From assembly GCA_910579335.1 (NCBI GenBank), contig CAJTUQ010000059.1, forward strand, positions 1 through 6,505: DNA of 6,505 bases. Reading direction: 5' to 3'. Within the stretch, counting starts at the first letter, position 1, and every line of letters starts with the position of its first letter. The stretch is from an uncultured Dorea sp. Lineage in GTDB: Bacteria > Bacillota > Clostridia > Lachnospirales > Lachnospiraceae. Shown one piece after another: positions 5,455-6,505 of the stretch. The position numbers were made by a program, and so were the translations under genes. The notes beneath the pieces are model-generated. The model had not been told where the DNA came from, searched no databases, and was given only the letters and a program-made list of their open reading frames with translations.

Positions 5455-6375
5455 TTATTTCCTGTTTATTCTAAGCTGATCCAGAATATCATTAAAATAT
5501 TTTGGAAGCGGCGCGTTAAATTCCATATACTCTCCTGTTCCGGGATGGATAAATCCTAATGTTTTAGCATGAAGCGTCTGTCCCTGAAGCTTTGGAAACG
5601 GGGATTTTTTCAGTCCATAAACGTTATCGCCAAGCAGCGGATGACCGATACTTGCCATGTGTACGCGGATTTGATGCGTGCGTCCTGTCTCCAGACGGCA
5701 CTGGACATAAGTGTAGCTGCCGAAACGTTCCAGAACATGGTAATGTGTTACGGCTTCTCTCCCGTTTTTCGCGTGAGTACTCATTTTTTTCCGCTCCGTC
5801 GGATGCCGTCCTATGGGCATGTCTATACAACCTGTGTCGTCTTTTAGATTTCCGTGAACGACTGCTTCATAGACTCTGTGAATGGAATGTTCTTTTAATT
5901 GAGCGGACAGGGAGCGGTGCGCAGCATCAGTTTTGCATACTACAAGTGAACCTGTCGTATCCATGTCGATCCGATGTACAATTCCAGGGCGGAGTTTTCC
6001 GTTAATTCCTGATAAATTGTCTCTGCAATGATATAAGAGCGCATTTACCAGCGTACCGGAATAATGGCCGGGAGCGGGGTGCACTACCATCTGTTTTGGT
6101 TTATCGATAACAATTACATCAGAATCTTCATAAATAATAGTCAAAGGGATATTTTCCGGCGCAATGTCCGGCATTTCGGGTTCCGGGAAAAAAACGGATA
6201 CACAATCACCAAGAACAAGCCTGTAACTGGCTTTTACAGGCTTGTCGTTAACTTTCACAGATTGTTCTTTAATCAGTTTCTGCAGAAAAGAACGGGAACG
6301 ATCCGAAAATTCTTCGGAAAGATATTTATCAAGTCTCTCTCCCGCTTCATTCTCTACGGTTATCAATTCATTCAA
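5455..6375 (-). CDS. rluD: RluD-family 23S rRNA pseudouridine synthase (YlyB-like)
   Basis: A complete 306-residue RluA/RluD-type synthase. An S4 RNA-binding domain lies at about residues 13-60 (ERLDKYLSEEF ... KLIKEQSVKVNDKPVKAS). The catalytic domain follows, with YEDSDVIVIDKPKQMVVHPAPGH at 82-104 and the active-site loop HRIDMDTTG at 134-142, where Asp137 is the catalytic residue; the loop differs from the commoner HRLDKDTSG only outside the Asp. RLETGRTHQIRVH (227-239) is a further signature. E. coli RluD modifies uridines 1911, 1915 and 1917 in helix 69 of 23S rRNA; the exact site here is inferred. The start is TTG at 6375: no in-frame ATG is near, AAGGTGG lies 6 bases upstream, and it overlaps the lspA stop by 4 bases. 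Confidence 0.93.
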   Translation of the reverse strand: MNELITVENEAGERLDKYLSEEFSDRSRSFLQKLIKEQSVKVNDKPVKASYRLVLGDCVSVFFPEPEMPDIAPENIPLTIIYEDSDVIVIDKPKQMVVHPAPGHYSGTLVNALLYHCRDNLSGINGKLRPGIVHRIDMDTTGSLVVCKTDAAHRSLSAQLKEHSIHRVYEAVVHGNLKDDTGCIDMPIGRHPTERKKMSTHAKNGREAVTHYHVLERFGSYTYVQCRLETGRTHQIRVHMASIGHPLLGDNVYGLKKSPFPKLQGQTLHAKTLGFIHPGTGEYMEFNAPLPKYFNDILDQLRINRK

Positions 6376-6505
6376 GCTGTCCCACCTTCACTTTTTTTGT
6401 TACGGTATATTGTTTCAAGTTCGTCCTCTTTGTAATAGAAAACAAGCAAAAATGCCAGAATAAATGCAGCGGCGGTCACATAGATATCAGCAACATTAAA
6501 AATTG
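6372..6505 (-). CDS. lspA: Lipoprotein signal peptidase (signal peptidase II), C-terminal fragment
   Basis: The last 43 residues of LspA, running off the right edge of the window, with TGA at 6374-6372. The fragment opens with IFNVADIYVT, the FN(x)AD motif that carries one of the two catalytic aspartates of this A8 aspartic protease, then a hydrophobic final transmembrane helix (AAAFILAFLLVFYY) and a charged cytoplasmic tail (KEDELETIYRNKKSEGG). The enzyme removes signal peptides from diacylglyceryl-modified prolipoproteins in the membrane. The stop overlaps the TTG start of rluD by 4 bases, matching the lspA-ylyB order known from Bacillus. The other catalytic Asp and three further helices lie outside the window. 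Confidence 0.9.
   Translation of the reverse strand, partial: IFNVADIYVTAAAFILAFLLVFYYKEDELETIYRNKKSEGGTA
6382..6388 (-). promoter_or_regulatory. Ribosome-binding site for the TTG start of rluD
   Basis: AAGGTGG on the minus strand, 6 bases before the TTG at 6375 and inside the end of lspA, decides the start. The nearby ATG at 6371 is out of frame and meets a stop after two codons. Confidence 0.65.

Noticed and set aside
6369..6371. ATG read from 6371 on the minus strand as the rluD start
   Set aside because: It is out of frame with rluD and meets a stop after two codons.
5569..6463. Plus-strand open frames across the rluD region
   Set aside because: They are antisense to a complete RluD with all motifs and show no family features.

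Overview
This is a conserved chromosomal window from a low-to-moderate GC Gram-positive bacterium. The gene content and order (nadD-yqeK-rsfS, lexA with a divergent small LysM gene, lspA-rluD) and the strong AGGAGG-type ribosome sites fit Clostridia, most likely Lachnospiraceae. The family placement is an inference from gene order and protein style, not from a search. I see no tRNA, rRNA, CRISPR array, insertion sequence or prophage. No gap between genes exceeds about 230 bases.

Positions 1-1406, plus strand: the end of a housekeeping operon. It holds nadD (5' end missing), yqeK (HD-domain Ap4A hydrolase) and rsfS (ribosomal silencing factor), with overlapping or nearly abutting genes and a clear intrinsic terminator after rsfS. 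It joins NAD synthesis, alarmone clearance and ribosome dormancy.

Positions 1430-2617: an SOS control node. lexA reads leftward and a 114-residue membrane/secreted LysM protein reads rightward, as lexA and yneA do in Bacillus subtilis. The 228-base gap carries a consensus sigma-A promoter (TTGACA, 17 bases, TATAAT) for the LysM gene and several GAAC-N4-GTTC-like LexA boxes. Two boxes abut over the predicted transcription start, and two lie near the -35 of a proposed lexA promoter. The expected circuit is that DNA damage triggers LexA self-cleavage, the small protein is made, and division pauses.

Positions 2618-4666, plus strand: a gap with an inverted repeat and an extended -10 promoter, then a complete 353-residue tyrosine recombinase that resembles the single-recombinase XerS type more than a XerC/XerD pair, then a TtcA-family tRNA thiolase and a hairpin terminator. 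A dif-like imperfect inverted repeat just upstream of the recombinase is the most intriguing unexplained sequence here.

Positions 4686-6505, minus strand: reading leftward, lspA (only its 3' end), rluD (TTG start overlapping the lspA stop) and a cytidylate-kinase-like P-loop protein.

Nothing here is clearly a wholly new system. The points worth following are the dense LexA-box array and the possible one-recombinase chromosome-dimer-resolution module beside the SOS locus.
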